A DNA stretch of 64,000 nucleotides from Leucobacter aridicollis (lineage in GTDB: Bacteria; Actinomycetota; Actinomycetes; Actinomycetales; Microbacteriaceae). Made by a program: the position numbers and the translations under genes. Below, piece by piece: positions 16,261-25,157 of this stretch. Under the pieces are notes generated by a model. That model was given only the letters and a program-made list of their open reading frames with translations, made no database searches and was not told the origin of the DNA. The stretch is from the NCBI RefSeq assembly GCF_013409595.1, contig NZ_JACCBD010000001.1:682001-746000 (forward strand), given 5' to 3'. How positions within the stretch are numbered: the stretch's first letter is position 1; each line of letters starts with the position of its first letter.

Positions 16261-17987
16261 CACACGCCAGCGCAGCGCACGCCCCCGCCGGGCAGGCCTC
16301 GGCGCCGCCGATCGCCGACGTGTGCGGTCTCACCGTCTCCTTCGGCGGGCAGGTCGCCGTGCGCGACGTCTCGTTCAAGCTCACCCCCGGCAAGTGCGTC
16401 GCCCTCGTCGGGGAATCAGGATCGGGCAAGTCGGTCACCGCCCGCAGCCTCCTCGGCCTCGTCGGGCGCGGCGCCGACGTGCGCGCCGACAGGCTGCGCC
16501 TCGGCGAGCGCGACCTCCTCGGGCTCTCCGCTCGGGAGTGGCTCGCGGTGCGCGGCTCGGAGGTCGGGTTCGTGCTGCAGGACGCGCTCGTCTCACTCGA
16601 CCCGCTCATGCGAGTCGGCAGGCAGGTCACCGAGGCGATCACCGCTCGCGGGCGGCTGCGCGGCGCCGCCCGCGCCGAGCGCGCCATCGACCTCCTCGAG
16701 CGGGCCGGCGTCCCCGAGCCTGAGCTTCGGGCGCGGCAGTACCCGCACGAACTGTCAGGCGGGCTGCGCCAGCGCGCGCTCATCGCGAGCGCGGTCGCGG
16801 GCGACCCCGGCCTGCTCATCGCCGACGAGCCGACGACGGCGCTCGACGTCACCGTGCAGGCGCAGATCCTCACCCTGCTCGGGGAGCTGCGCTCCGGCGG
16901 CACCGGGCTGCTGCTCGTGAGCCACGACCTCGCGGTCGTCTCGCAGCTCGCCGATGAGATCCTCGTGCTGCATCGCGGCGAGGTCGTCGAGCAGGGCAGC
17001 GCCGACTCGGTGCTCGGCTCGCCCCGCACGGCGTACACGAAGACGCTGCTCGCGGCGATCCCGGCGGAGCGTCCCCGGCGCGAGCCGGCACCGACCCCGG
17101 CGGCCGCGGCGGGCGCCGTCGAGCCGGGCGCCCCCGCCCGGCGGCCGCCGGTGCTCCAGGCGCTGAACCTGCGCAAGCAGTACGCGCGGCCGGGCGGCGG
17201 GCACACCGCCGCGCTCGACGGCGTCTCGTTCGCGCTGAACCGCGGCGAGACGCTCGGCATCGTCGGCGAATCAGGCTCGGGCAAGTCGAGCGCGGCGAAC
17301 GTCGTGCTCGGATTCACGGACCCCGACGCGGGCGAAGTGCTGCTCGACGGCGAGGTGTGGTCGGCCGCGCGCGAGCGCGACCGGCGCCCCAGGCGGCACC
17401 GCATCCAGGCGATCTCGCAGGATCCGCTCGGCTCGTTCGACCCGCGGGCCGACGTGCGGGCGATCCTCACCGAGGCGCTCGCGGCCGTCGGTGTCCCACG
17501 CGCCGAGCACACCGACCGCGCCGTGGCGCTCCTCGAACAGGTCGGGCTCGGCGCCGAACACCTCGCGCGCAACCCGCTCGAACTCTCCGGCGGGCAGCGG
17601 CAGCGGGTGGCGATCTCGCGGGCACTCGCGACCGACCCCGAAGTGATCGTCTGCGACGAGGCGGTCTCCGCGCTCGACGTGTCGGTGCAGGCGCAGGTGC
17701 TCGACCTGCTCACCGAACTGCAGCGCCGCCTCGGCGTCTCGCTGCTGTTCATCTCGCACGACCTCGGCGTCATCCGCAGCATCGCCGACGAGGTCATCGT
17801 CATGCGCGGCGGCCGGGTCGTCGAGGCAGGCCGCACCGAGCAGGTCTTCACGGCCCCGCAGCACGACTACACCCGCGAACTCATCTCCGCGATCCCGCGC
17901 CTCCGGGGCGCCGGGAGCGCGGGTCCTGGCCCAGCACACCCCTCCGAACCATCAGCAGCATCCACCGAAAGAACGACAACATCATGA
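16257..17987 (+). CDS. Dual ABC ATPase (fused DppD-DppF type)
   Basis: 576 aa with two complete ATPase domains in one chain. Domain 1: Walker A GESGSGKS (52-59), signature LSGGLRQR near 166, Walker B LLIADEP. Domain 2: Walker A GESGSGKS near 337, signature LSGGQRQR near 442, Walker B VIVCDEA. A Pro/Ala/Arg-rich linker (about 265-300) joins them. The first signature has Leu in place of the usual Gln (GGL). The fusion replaces the separate DppD and DppF subunits and powers the importer formed with the two permeases. The start overlaps the upstream stop, and its own stop overlaps the binding-protein start. Confidence 0.92.
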   Translation: MTHASAAHAPAGQASAPPIADVCGLTVSFGGQVAVRDVSFKLTPGKCVALVGESGSGKSVTARSLLGLVGRGADVRADRLRLGERDLLGLSAREWLAVRGSEVGFVLQDALVSLDPLMRVGRQVTEAITARGRLRGAARAERAIDLLERAGVPEPELRARQYPHELSGGLRQRALIASAVAGDPGLLIADEPTTALDVTVQAQILTLLGELRSGGTGLLLVSHDLAVVSQLADEILVLHRGEVVEQGSADSVLGSPRTAYTKTLLAAIPAERPRREPAPTPAAAAGAVEPGAPARRPPVLQALNLRKQYARPGGGHTAALDGVSFALNRGETLGIVGESGSGKSSAANVVLGFTDPDAGEVLLDGEVWSAARERDRRPRRHRIQAISQDPLGSFDPRADVRAILTEALAAVGVPRAEHTDRAVALLEQVGLGAEHLARNPLELSGGQRQRVAISRALATDPEVIVCDEAVSALDVSVQAQVLDLLTELQRRLGVSLLFISHDLGVIRSIADEVIVMRGGRVVEAGRTEQVFTAPQHDYTRELISAIPRLRGAGSAGPGPAHPSEPSAASTERTTTS

Positions 17988-19645
17988 ACCGAAGACTCAT
18001 CACCATCCCCGCGCTCGCCGCCACCGCGCTCCTCGCGCTGTCGGCCTGCACGACCGCCGGGGCGAACGCCGGGGAGGCTGGCGGCGAGCCGTCGACGCCC
18101 ACGCCCGGCGGCACCCTCACCTACTTCGCGAACACCGAGCCGCCCGTGTGGGACGGCCAGCGCATCCCGAGCCTGAACGCGAACTCGATCAACAGCTCAA
18201 TCTTTGACACCGTCGTCGCGCAGGCCGACGACGGCACCTACAAGCCGGGGCTCGCGACGACGTGGGAGATCAGCGACGACGGCCTCACGTACACGTTCAC
18301 GCTGCGCGACGACGTCACGTTCCACGACGGCACGCCCTTCAACGCTGAGGTGTTGAAGCAGAACCTCGACCGGCCGCTCGCCGAGCCCGACCTTGCGACG
18401 GTCTCGACAGGGATCGCGTCGACGAAGGTCGTCGACGAGCACACGCTCGAGGTCGTGCTGAGTCGACAGAACGCGGCGTTCGTGCACGCGCTGTCGACGC
18501 CGCACTGGCCGATCTACTCGGGCAAGGTGCTCACTGAGCACACGTCGGCAGAGCTCGCCGCCTCGCCCGAACTGTCGATTGGCACGGGCGCGTTCAAGGT
18601 GAGCGACTACCAGAAGGGCTCGAAGCTCGTGCTCGAGCGCAACGAGGACTACGACTGGGCGCCCGAGACGTGGGAGCACGACGGGCCAGCGTACCTCGAC
18701 GAGGTCGTCATCCAGTTCGTGCCCGAGACGCAGGCTCGCATCGGCGCGCTCACCTCGGGTCAGGCCGACGCGATCGACCAGATCCCGCCGCTGAACATTC
18801 CCGAGGTCGAAAGCGCCGGGCTCACCGTGCTCGAGAAGGACAACACGGGCACCCCGTACTACGTGGCGCTCAACCCGAACCTCGCGCCCTTCGACGACAA
18901 GAACGTGCGCCTCGCCTTCCGCGAGTCCGTCGACATCGACGGCCTCCTCAAGGGCGTCTACGCTGGCGTCTACGAGAAGGCGTGGAGCACCACGCTGCCC
19001 GGCACCCCGCCCGAGGGCTCGTTCGACGAGACCCTCAAGGGCAGTTGGGGCTTCGATCCCGAGCACGCCGCCGAGCTACTCGACGCGGCGGGCTACACCG
19101 AGGTCGACTCCGACGGCTACCGGGTGAAGGACGGGGAGCGGCTCACGCTGCGCTGGAGCGTTGACAGCCTGTACCAGCAGACCGACCAGCGGCAGCAGCT
19201 CGGCGAGGCGATCGCGTCGTCGCTGAAGGACGCCGGCTTCGAGGTCATCCGCACCCCCTACGACACGGCCGCGTATACCGCCCAGCTTGCCAAGGGCGAG
19301 CACCACCTCGCGGACTCGTCGCGCGGGTTCGCCGACGTCGGCACCTCGGTCTACCCGTTCACGACGGGCGGCATTCCGAGCTCGAACGGCGGCTCCGGCA
19401 TCAACTACGGCCTGCTCAGCGACCCGGCCATCGACGACGCCTACGCCGTGATCAGCAGCTCGCTCGACCCCGATAAGCGCATCGCGGCCGCGAAGCAGGT
19501 GCAGCATCGCATCATCGACGAGGGCTACGTCGTGCCGATCTACGTGCCGAAGAAGATCGTCGGCACGACCGACAGCGTCAACGGCTGGAAGTTCGACGCC
19601 GTCGGCTACACCGACTCGTTCTTCGACGTCTGGCTGACCAAGTAG
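17984..19645 (+). CDS. ABC substrate-binding lipoprotein, SBP family 5
   Basis: 553 aa; ATGA overlap with the ATPase gene. The signal peptide ends in LALSAC, so Cys22 is the probable lipidation site. After a Ser/Thr/Pro/Gly linker the mature protein has family-5 features: GGTLTYFANTEP, then LATTWEISDDGLTYTFTLRDDVTFHDGTPFNAE and SIGTGAFKVSDYQKG. It captures the substrate outside the membrane for the DppBC/DF-like transporter. Family 5 covers peptides, nickel, glutathione and sugars, so the ligand is open. The neighbouring monooxygenases and amidohydrolase argue for an N-acylated or peptide-like organic molecule. Confidence 0.92.
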   Translation: MNRRLITIPALAATALLALSACTTAGANAGEAGGEPSTPTPGGTLTYFANTEPPVWDGQRIPSLNANSINSSIFDTVVAQADDGTYKPGLATTWEISDDGLTYTFTLRDDVTFHDGTPFNAEVLKQNLDRPLAEPDLATVSTGIASTKVVDEHTLEVVLSRQNAAFVHALSTPHWPIYSGKVLTEHTSAELAASPELSIGTGAFKVSDYQKGSKLVLERNEDYDWAPETWEHDGPAYLDEVVIQFVPETQARIGALTSGQADAIDQIPPLNIPEVESAGLTVLEKDNTGTPYYVALNPNLAPFDDKNVRLAFRESVDIDGLLKGVYAGVYEKAWSTTLPGTPPEGSFDETLKGSWGFDPEHAAELLDAAGYTEVDSDGYRVKDGERLTLRWSVDSLYQQTDQRQQLGEAIASSLKDAGFEVIRTPYDTAAYTAQLAKGEHHLADSSRGFADVGTSVYPFTTGGIPSSNGGSGINYGLLSDPAIDDAYAVISSSLDPDKRIAAAKQVQHRIIDEGYVVPIYVPKKIVGTTDSVNGWKFDAVGYTDSFFDVWLTK

Positions 19646-19679
19646 GCCCGCCACGGCCACACCCGAAAGGAACTTCGCA

Positions 19680-20810
19680 ATGCCACGAATCGACCTCTTC
19701 TACTACGGCGACACCTCGCCCGGCCAGTCGCCCGCCCAGCTCTACCGCGAGATCGAAGAGCAGATCGTGCTCGGCGATCAGCTCGGCTACCACGGCGCGT
19801 GGGTGACCGAACACCACTTCCAGGCGCGCGGCGAGGTGCCAGACCCGCTCACGCTGTTCGCGCGGCTGAGCGGCACGACCGAGCGCATCCGCCTCGGCAC
19901 CTCGATCGCCTGCGCGCCGTACTACCACCCGATCCGGCTGGCCGAGCAGGCGGCGCTCGTCGACGCGCTCTCGGGCGGCAGGCTCGACCTCGGCGTCGGC
20001 ACCGGGATGACGACCCCCGAGCTCGCGGCCGTGTGGGGGTTCCAGCCCGACGACGCGGCCCGGCGCGCGAAGGAGGTCCACGAGATCCTCACCCAGGCCT
20101 TCGACGACGGCGTCGTGAACTACGCCGGCGAGTTCTACAACTACTCCGACGTGCGCATCTCGCCGCCCGCTGGCCGCCCGGCCAGCGACCTCATCTGGAC
20201 GGCGGCGGGCCGCAACGCGATCCCGCTCGCGACCGCCCACGGGTTCCGACTGATGATCCCGAGGCCGCTGCCACTCGCGCAGCGGCTGCAGATCAACGCG
20301 GAGTATCGCGCGGCGGTGCCCGGCGGCGAGGTCATCCACCTCCGCTCCGGGCTCGTCGGCCCGACCCGCGAGCTCGCCCGCGAGCGCGCCGTCGAGTTCC
20401 TCCGCGAGTACGCCGCCGTCTACCTCCGCACCGACTGGCGTGGCGGCCCGGACAGCGAGGCCTTCGACGACATCGCCGAGAAGCTGTCGTTCGCCGTCGG
20501 CACCGCCGAGGAGGTCGCCGACAAGATCTGGGAGTGGACCGAGCAGTTCGGGGGTACCGAGGAGACCGCGATCCAGTTCCACGGCCCCCACGCCGCGCAC
20601 GCGCACGCGCTCGAATCCATCGAGCTTTTCGCCACGCAGCTCGACGCGCTGCAGGCAGACGCCCCGCGCACGAGCGTCGCGTGGGAGGACCGGGGGATCC
20701 CCGACCGGCCGGTGCCCGCGGGCCTCACGCCGTACACCGACAGCGTCGGCGACCCGGACGTGCGCCGGCTCGTCGGGGCGCAGGCCACGGCGCCGGCCGC
20801 GGCCAGCTGA
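19680..20810 (+). CDS. LLM-class flavin-dependent monooxygenase 1
   Basis: 376 aa, luciferase-like (beta/alpha)8 enzyme; strong GAAAGGA before the ATG. Motifs: GYHGAWVTEHHF, then RIRLGTSIACAPYYHPIRLAEQAALVDALSGGRLDLGVGTG, typical of two-component FMNH2-dependent monooxygenases. It needs reduced flavin supplied by another protein, and a flavin reductase domain is encoded two genes downstream. Together with the second LLM gene it probably oxidises the imported substrate (C-S, C-N or Baeyer-Villiger chemistry cannot be told apart here). Its stop codon lies in the first copy of a 31-bp tandem duplication. Confidence 0.9.
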   Translation: MPRIDLFYYGDTSPGQSPAQLYREIEEQIVLGDQLGYHGAWVTEHHFQARGEVPDPLTLFARLSGTTERIRLGTSIACAPYYHPIRLAEQAALVDALSGGRLDLGVGTGMTTPELAAVWGFQPDDAARRAKEVHEILTQAFDDGVVNYAGEFYNYSDVRISPPAGRPASDLIWTAAGRNAIPLATAHGFRLMIPRPLPLAQRLQINAEYRAAVPGGEVIHLRSGLVGPTRELARERAVEFLREYAAVYLRTDWRGGPDSEAFDDIAEKLSFAVGTAEEVADKIWEWTEQFGGTEETAIQFHGPHAAHAHALESIELFATQLDALQADAPRTSVAWEDRGIPDRPVPAGLTPYTDSVGDPDVRRLVGAQATAPAAAS

Positions 20811-20867
20811 CAGACCCCGGAGCCGCACCCCGGGCCGCTGACAGACCCCAGAGCCGAACCCCGGGCC
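20806..20867. repeat. 31-bp tandem duplication across a stop codon
   Basis: 20806-20836 and 20837-20867 are adjacent copies differing at two positions. The first copy contains the TGA of the LLM1 gene. Confidence 0.92.
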
Positions 20868-20910
20868 GCGCGCCGGCCCGCCGAATCGAACGAACCAGGA
20901 GAACCCCATC

Positions 20911-22059
20911 ATGACCACCACACCAGCCCGCCCCGCCGAGCCCCTGCACCCGCAGGCCGGCACGCGCAGCCCGCTCGGCTCAACCGACATCGGCGAGCGC
21001 CTGCGCATCGGCTTCATCACCCACTTCGACCAGAGCGAGGACACCGCCTCGATCTACCGCGAGAACATCCGCCTCGTGCAGGCGCTCGAGGAACAGGGAT
21101 ACGACAGCGCCTGGATCGCGACCCGGCATTTCGGCAGCGGCTGGGCCGCCGCGCCAAGCCCGTATGGCCTGCTCGGCGCGCTCGCCGCCTCCACCGACCG
21201 CATCGGGCTCGGCACCGCGGTGCTCCCGATCATCTTCGACGACGCGGTGCGCGCGGCCGAGGAGCTCTCGGTCATCGACCATCTCGCGGGGCACCGCCTG
21301 CTCGTCGGGCTCGGCAAGGGGGTGCCGAGCGACTCGTACCAGGTGTTCGAGGCCTACTCGCCCGACCGCGACCAGAGCTTCAGCGAGAAGATCGAGACCC
21401 TGCACTGGGCGCTCGAGGGGAGCCAGGTCGAGGGCGGATCCCAGTCGATCTACCCGGCGAATACCTCGCTGCAGGGGCGGCTCTTCCACGGCAGCTCGAA
21501 CGACGCGACGATCCGGTACGCGGCCGAGCGTGGCGACGGCTTCATCCTCGAACGCTTCGGCAACGGGCCCGAGCGCGAGCCTGGAGAGCGGCAGACGTTC
21601 CAGCGCCGCCAACTGCGCACCGTGCTCGACTACCGGCGCGTGTTCCGCGAGACGTGGGGCGAGAGCCGCACCCCCTATGTGGTGACCTCGCGCAGCGCGT
21701 ACCCGGGCGTCACGACCGAGGCCGCGCTCGCCGAAGCCTCGACCACGGCGGCGCGCTGGAACGAATACGCGGGGATCCTCGGCCGCGTGAACCCCGCCTA
21801 CTCGCCCGCCGACCAGCTGCTCTCCGACAACTTCGTGTGGGGCGACCCGCAGGCGCTCGCCGCCGACCTGCTCGCAGACCCGACGGTGCTGCTGAGCGAC
21901 GAGCTCGTGCTCGGCATCCATCCCGCTTTGCATTCGGTCGACGAGACGATCGCGAAGGCGAAGATCCTGCTCGACGAGGTCGTGCCGCTCGTGCGCGAGG
22001 GGTGGACGACGGGACGGGCCGAGCTGCTCGCCGCCGAGGAATCGCAGGTCGCGTCATGA
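20911..22059 (+). CDS. LLM-class flavin-dependent monooxygenase 2
   Basis: 382 aa with AGGAG before the ATG. Luciferase-like fold: IGFITHFDQSEDTASIYRENIRLVQALEEQGYDSAWIATRHF, then RIGLGTAVLPIIFDDAVRAAEELSVIDHLAGHRLLVGLGKG. It is clearly diverged from the first LLM gene, so the two probably act on different intermediates or as a heterodimer (inference). The stop overlaps the start of the DUF1684-flavin reductase gene (ATGA), which argues for matched production of monooxygenase and reductant. Confidence 0.9.
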   Translation: MTTTPARPAEPLHPQAGTRSPLGSTDIGERLRIGFITHFDQSEDTASIYRENIRLVQALEEQGYDSAWIATRHFGSGWAAAPSPYGLLGALAASTDRIGLGTAVLPIIFDDAVRAAEELSVIDHLAGHRLLVGLGKGVPSDSYQVFEAYSPDRDQSFSEKIETLHWALEGSQVEGGSQSIYPANTSLQGRLFHGSSNDATIRYAAERGDGFILERFGNGPEREPGERQTFQRRQLRTVLDYRRVFRETWGESRTPYVVTSRSAYPGVTTEAALAEASTTAARWNEYAGILGRVNPAYSPADQLLSDNFVWGDPQALAADLLADPTVLLSDELVLGIHPALHSVDETIAKAKILLDEVVPLVREGWTTGRAELLAAEESQVAS

Positions 22060-23453
22060 GTCTCGTCGCGCGCGCGGAGGTGGCAGAAGAACAGGTCGCG
22101 GGGGCCGGCGAGGCGCGGGCCGCCGATCCTGAACGCCGGGAGCCGGGCGAGGCGCTCACCCGCGACTGGCGGGCGTGGCAGCGGGAACGGCTCGCGGCGG
22201 CGACCGCCCCGCACGGGCCCGCGGCCCTCGTGCTCACCCAGTGGGTGACGGGCGCGGAGCCGCGGGAGGTCGCGGGGCTGCCGGGCCGCTGGGCGGCGGT
22301 GGACGGCGTGCTCACCGCGACGGGGTTCGCGACCGGCGACTACCTGCTCCCGGGCGGCGCCGCGGCCACCGCGCCGCTGTGGCTCGGCGACCCGGCCGTG
22401 ACGCCCGGGGCTTCCCCCGAAGTGACCTCCGGTGGAGCGCTCGTGCGCCCGTTCGCGCGTGAGGGGGTGCTCGCGGTGCGGGTCTTCGACCCCGAAGCTC
22501 CGGGGCGGGTCGGGCTCGACGCGATTGACGCCTTCGCGCCCGACGCGGACTGGATCGTGCCCGCGCGCTTCGAACCGAACCAGCGCACCGTGCCGGTCGA
22601 GCTCGCCGACGGGCACCGAACGCTCGCCGACACCTCTGGCGACTTGGTCTTTGAACTCGCCGGAGCCGAGCACCGGCTCGCAGGGGCGCTCCGCGGGGGA
22701 GCGATCTCGGTCGTCTTCGGCGACGCGACGAACGGGGTCGAGAGCTACGGCTTCAGGTTCCTCACGGTGCCCGCGCCAGACGCAGCCGGCCGCACCGCGG
22801 TCGACTTCAACCGGGCCTACCTCCCGCCATGCGCGTTCAGCGACCAGTTCGTGTGCCCGCTGCCGGCGCCGGGGAACCGGCTCCCCGTCAGGATCGCCGC
22901 GGGCGAGCGCACCGTGCGGCGCCGTGAGACGGCGCAGGTCGAGGGCGGCGAGGCTGGCGATGCTGACGAGAAGGCGCGCACGCGGCGGTACCGCGACGTC
23001 ATGGGCGCGTTTCCGTCTGGCGTGACCATCGTCACGACGCAGGGCGAGGACGGACCGGTCGGGTTCACCTGCCAGTCGTTCTATAGCGTCTCGATCGACC
23101 CGCCGCTCGTGTCGTTCTCGATCGCCCGCACCTCGAAGAGCCTCGCCGCCGTGCGGGCGAGCGGGCGGGTCGTCATCAACTTCCTCGGTGCCGCCCAGCG
23201 CCATCTCAGCGCCCAGTTCGCCCGCTCCGGCACCGACAAGTGGTCCGGGGTCGCCTGGACGCCGGCCGCCGACAACGGATCACCGGTGCTCGACGAGGTC
23301 ACCGGCTGGGTCGCGGGCGACATTGAGCGCGAGATCGAGGCGGGCGACCACCTCATCTTCCTCGTGCGCGTGAGCGCCCTGCACACGGCGCCCGACGTGG
23401 AGCCGCTCGTCTTTCACCGCGGGAGCTACCGGGAACTCGAGTACATGATCTAG
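22056..23453 (+). CDS. DUF1684 - flavin reductase fusion protein
   Basis: 465 aa with two parts. Residues about 35-285 match the DUF1684 pattern (LFxGxxGxESYGFRFL-like region, then DFNRAYLPPCAFSDQFVCPLPAPGN near 250-277). Residues about 315-465 are a flavin reductase-like FMN-binding domain (YRDVMGAFPSGVTIVTTQ, GFTCQSFYSVSIDPPLVSFSI, GDHLIFLVRV). The reductase half should supply FMNH2 to the two upstream LLM enzymes. The role of DUF1684 is not known to me; its fusion here suggests it acts in the same oxidation step. The linker (288-312) is acidic/charged. It is the last gene of the operon; a large hairpin follows. Confidence 0.85.
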   Translation: MSLVARAEVAEEQVAGAGEARAADPERREPGEALTRDWRAWQRERLAAATAPHGPAALVLTQWVTGAEPREVAGLPGRWAAVDGVLTATGFATGDYLLPGGAAATAPLWLGDPAVTPGASPEVTSGGALVRPFAREGVLAVRVFDPEAPGRVGLDAIDAFAPDADWIVPARFEPNQRTVPVELADGHRTLADTSGDLVFELAGAEHRLAGALRGGAISVVFGDATNGVESYGFRFLTVPAPDAAGRTAVDFNRAYLPPCAFSDQFVCPLPAPGNRLPVRIAAGERTVRRRETAQVEGGEAGDADEKARTRRYRDVMGAFPSGVTIVTTQGEDGPVGFTCQSFYSVSIDPPLVSFSIARTSKSLAAVRASGRVVINFLGAAQRHLSAQFARSGTDKWSGVAWTPAADNGSPVLDEVTGWVAGDIEREIEAGDHLIFLVRVSALHTAPDVEPLVFHRGSYRELEYMI

Positions 23454-23489
23454 CGCGGTCGGCGCCCGGAGGCCTGGCGCCGGCCGCGC
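23453..23489 (+). terminator. Terminator of the catabolic operon
   Basis: 14-bp GC-rich stem (23453-23466 with 23476-23489, one G-T pair), 9-nt loop, starting at the stop codon of the last gene. Confidence 0.7.
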
Positions 23490-23575
23490 CACACGGTGAG
23501 CCAGGCGACCGCGCTCGCGAGCGTGAGCTACCGTTGAAGAACGCGTCCGCCGCACAGTCATCGTGAGGGAAGCAA

Positions 23576-24391
23576 ATGACGAGACGACCACCGCCCGTCC
23601 GCCGAGTTGGGGCCGCCGCGTGGCGGGTAGCCGTCGCGGTGGGCTCGCTCTGGGTGGGACTCGTGATCCTCACCGCCGTGGTGCCGCCGCACAGCGACCC
23701 CTCGGACGCGGGCACGCTCGCGATCAGGATCGGCGCGGGAGTCGCGCTCAGTGCGCTTACGCTGCTCGTGATTGCGCTCCTGGCGCGGTACGCCGACGGT
23801 CTGCGGCTCAATGACGTGGGGCTTACATCGTTGCGCAGTGGCTGGCGGCTCGCTGTCTGGGGAGCGCTCCTATGGGTCGTTCCGGCCGCGGCCAGCTTTG
23901 GCGCGCTCGCGCTCTTCGGAAGACCGCTTCGCGCGACCGTCTCCGCAGGGGAACTCGTGCAGACTGTCGGGCTCGTGCTCGTCGCCGTGTTGCTGGCCGA
24001 AGCGATCCCTGAGGAAGCGATCTTTCGCGGCTACGTGACGACCGCGCTCGGTGCCGTGACACGTGGGTGGGGCACCATTGCCGTTCAGGCGGTGTTGTTT
24101 GTGCTCTTCGCCGGGATGATCCGACAGAGCTGGGACCCGACAGACCTCTCACTCTTCCTCGCGATGGGGGTTGGATTCGGGTACCTCCGGATGATCACGG
24201 GATCATTCTGGGCTTCGATCGGTTTTCACGCGGCCTTCCAGACAGGCTCCCAGCTCGTCCTGAGCCACAGCGTTATTGAGTTCTTTGGAGGCGTCGGGCT
24301 CGCGATGCTCGCCCTCGGCATGATCCCGTTCACTGTGGCCGCGATCGTCGTGAGTAGCGCGGGTGTGCCGCGCTGGTTCGCCCGAAGCTAG
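23576..24391 (+). CDS. CPBP-family intramembrane glutamic endopeptidase
   Basis: 271 aa, about seven to eight membrane segments. The CPBP (Abi/CaaX protease-like) signature is present: PEEAIFRGY (paired Glu near 146, then Arg) and GSFWASIGFHAAFQ with the second-motif His near 217. Bacterial members cleave membrane-bound substrates; several are linked to bacteriocin self-immunity, but no bacteriocin gene is adjacent. It is a single gene. The start at 23576 is preceded by GAGGGAAGC at good spacing. Confidence 0.85.
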   Translation: MTRRPPPVRRVGAAAWRVAVAVGSLWVGLVILTAVVPPHSDPSDAGTLAIRIGAGVALSALTLLVIALLARYADGLRLNDVGLTSLRSGWRLAVWGALLWVVPAAASFGALALFGRPLRATVSAGELVQTVGLVLVAVLLAEAIPEEAIFRGYVTTALGAVTRGWGTIAVQAVLFVLFAGMIRQSWDPTDLSLFLAMGVGFGYLRMITGSFWASIGFHAAFQTGSQLVLSHSVIEFFGGVGLAMLALGMIPFTVAAIVVSSAGVPRWFARS

Positions 24392-24478
24392 ACGCTTCGC
24401 GCTCGGCCCCGAGAGTCGCCAGCCGTGCCTGATCGACTTGCGGGGAATCTGGTGCGCATGGCCTCGGGGTCGTCGGAT

Positions 24479-24847
24479 CTACGCTGTCCTCTCCGGGCGA
24501 TTGGCAGTGCCGCGCTTCGTATCCGCGTCACGGGCGGCTTTATTGGCTTGGTGGACCATGACCGCGAGTACAGGCAGGGTGAGGATTACGGGCGTCCAAA
24601 ACGTCACGATGAACTTGTCTTCGGGTAGCGCAATGAGAAGTGCTCCCGCGAACGCCCACAGTACTGCGAGGCTGAGCATGAACGGCGCAGTTTTGCGGTT
24701 TCCGGCATACCACGCAGCCTCGGAACGCGTGGTGGCGCGCGTTCGCAACCCGACGGCGTCGTTGGGTTTGATCTTGTCTACTCGAACAAGCAGCCCAACG
24801 ACCAGGAGTGTCACCGATACGACGATTAGGAGTACTCCTGTGAGCAT
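24479..24847 (-). CDS. SdpI/YhfL-like membrane protein
   Basis: 122 aa from ATG 24847, preceded by AAGGAGA on the minus strand; a longer upstream frame lacks such a site. It has three hydrophobic segments. The motif VGLRTRATTRSEAAWYAGNRKTAP matches the conserved loop of the SdpI/YhfL family, where SdpI gives immunity to the SDP killing factor in Bacillus. There is no toxin gene beside it, so an immunity function is not supported. It is convergent with the CPBP protease gene, another immunity-associated family, but on the opposite strand. Confidence 0.7.
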   Translation of the reverse strand: MLTGVLLIVVSVTLLVVGLLVRVDKIKPNDAVGLRTRATTRSEAAWYAGNRKTAPFMLSLAVLWAFAGALLIALPEDKFIVTFWTPVILTLPVLAVMVHQANKAARDADTKRGTANRPERTA

Positions 24848-25157
24848 TGCCGTGGTCTCCTTCGCTGAGTGACTGTCTGCTGAGCGGTGTGGCGACACGA
24901 TGAAGCTTCGTGCCCCTTCCCACGCTAACGAGCTGCGCGCGATCTCGTCAACATCTGTCGTGAAGGTGCTTGGGGTGATGTGTGCGCGACCCGGCTTGCA
25001 CCGGCAAACTCCCTGCGTGCCCCCAGTAGAATGGACACGCTTGACCGCCGGAGTAGCCGGGCAACCGCGCCGGTCGGTGATGCGATCAATCACAGTAATG
25101 GCATATCCATTGGGTGCCGTTTAATTGCACGGGAGTGCAGACAGGAAACCGATATCC
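24848..25157. promoter_or_regulatory. Divergent promoter region, SdpI-like / aldehyde dehydrogenase
   Basis: 310 bases with no gene. It must hold promoters for both outward genes. TTTAAT at about 25120 is a possible -10 for the dehydrogenase gene; a short inverted repeat (TGCAC...GTGCA) follows. No riboswitch was recognised. Confidence 0.4.

Noticed and set aside
23576..24847. Bacteriocin immunity locus (CPBP protease plus SdpI-like protein)
   Set aside because: Both families can give immunity, but the genes are convergent and no peptide toxin or exporter is nearby.
25020..25157. Riboswitch in the leader of the aldehyde dehydrogenase
   Set aside because: Only short, weak stems could be drawn and no known aptamer core was recognised.
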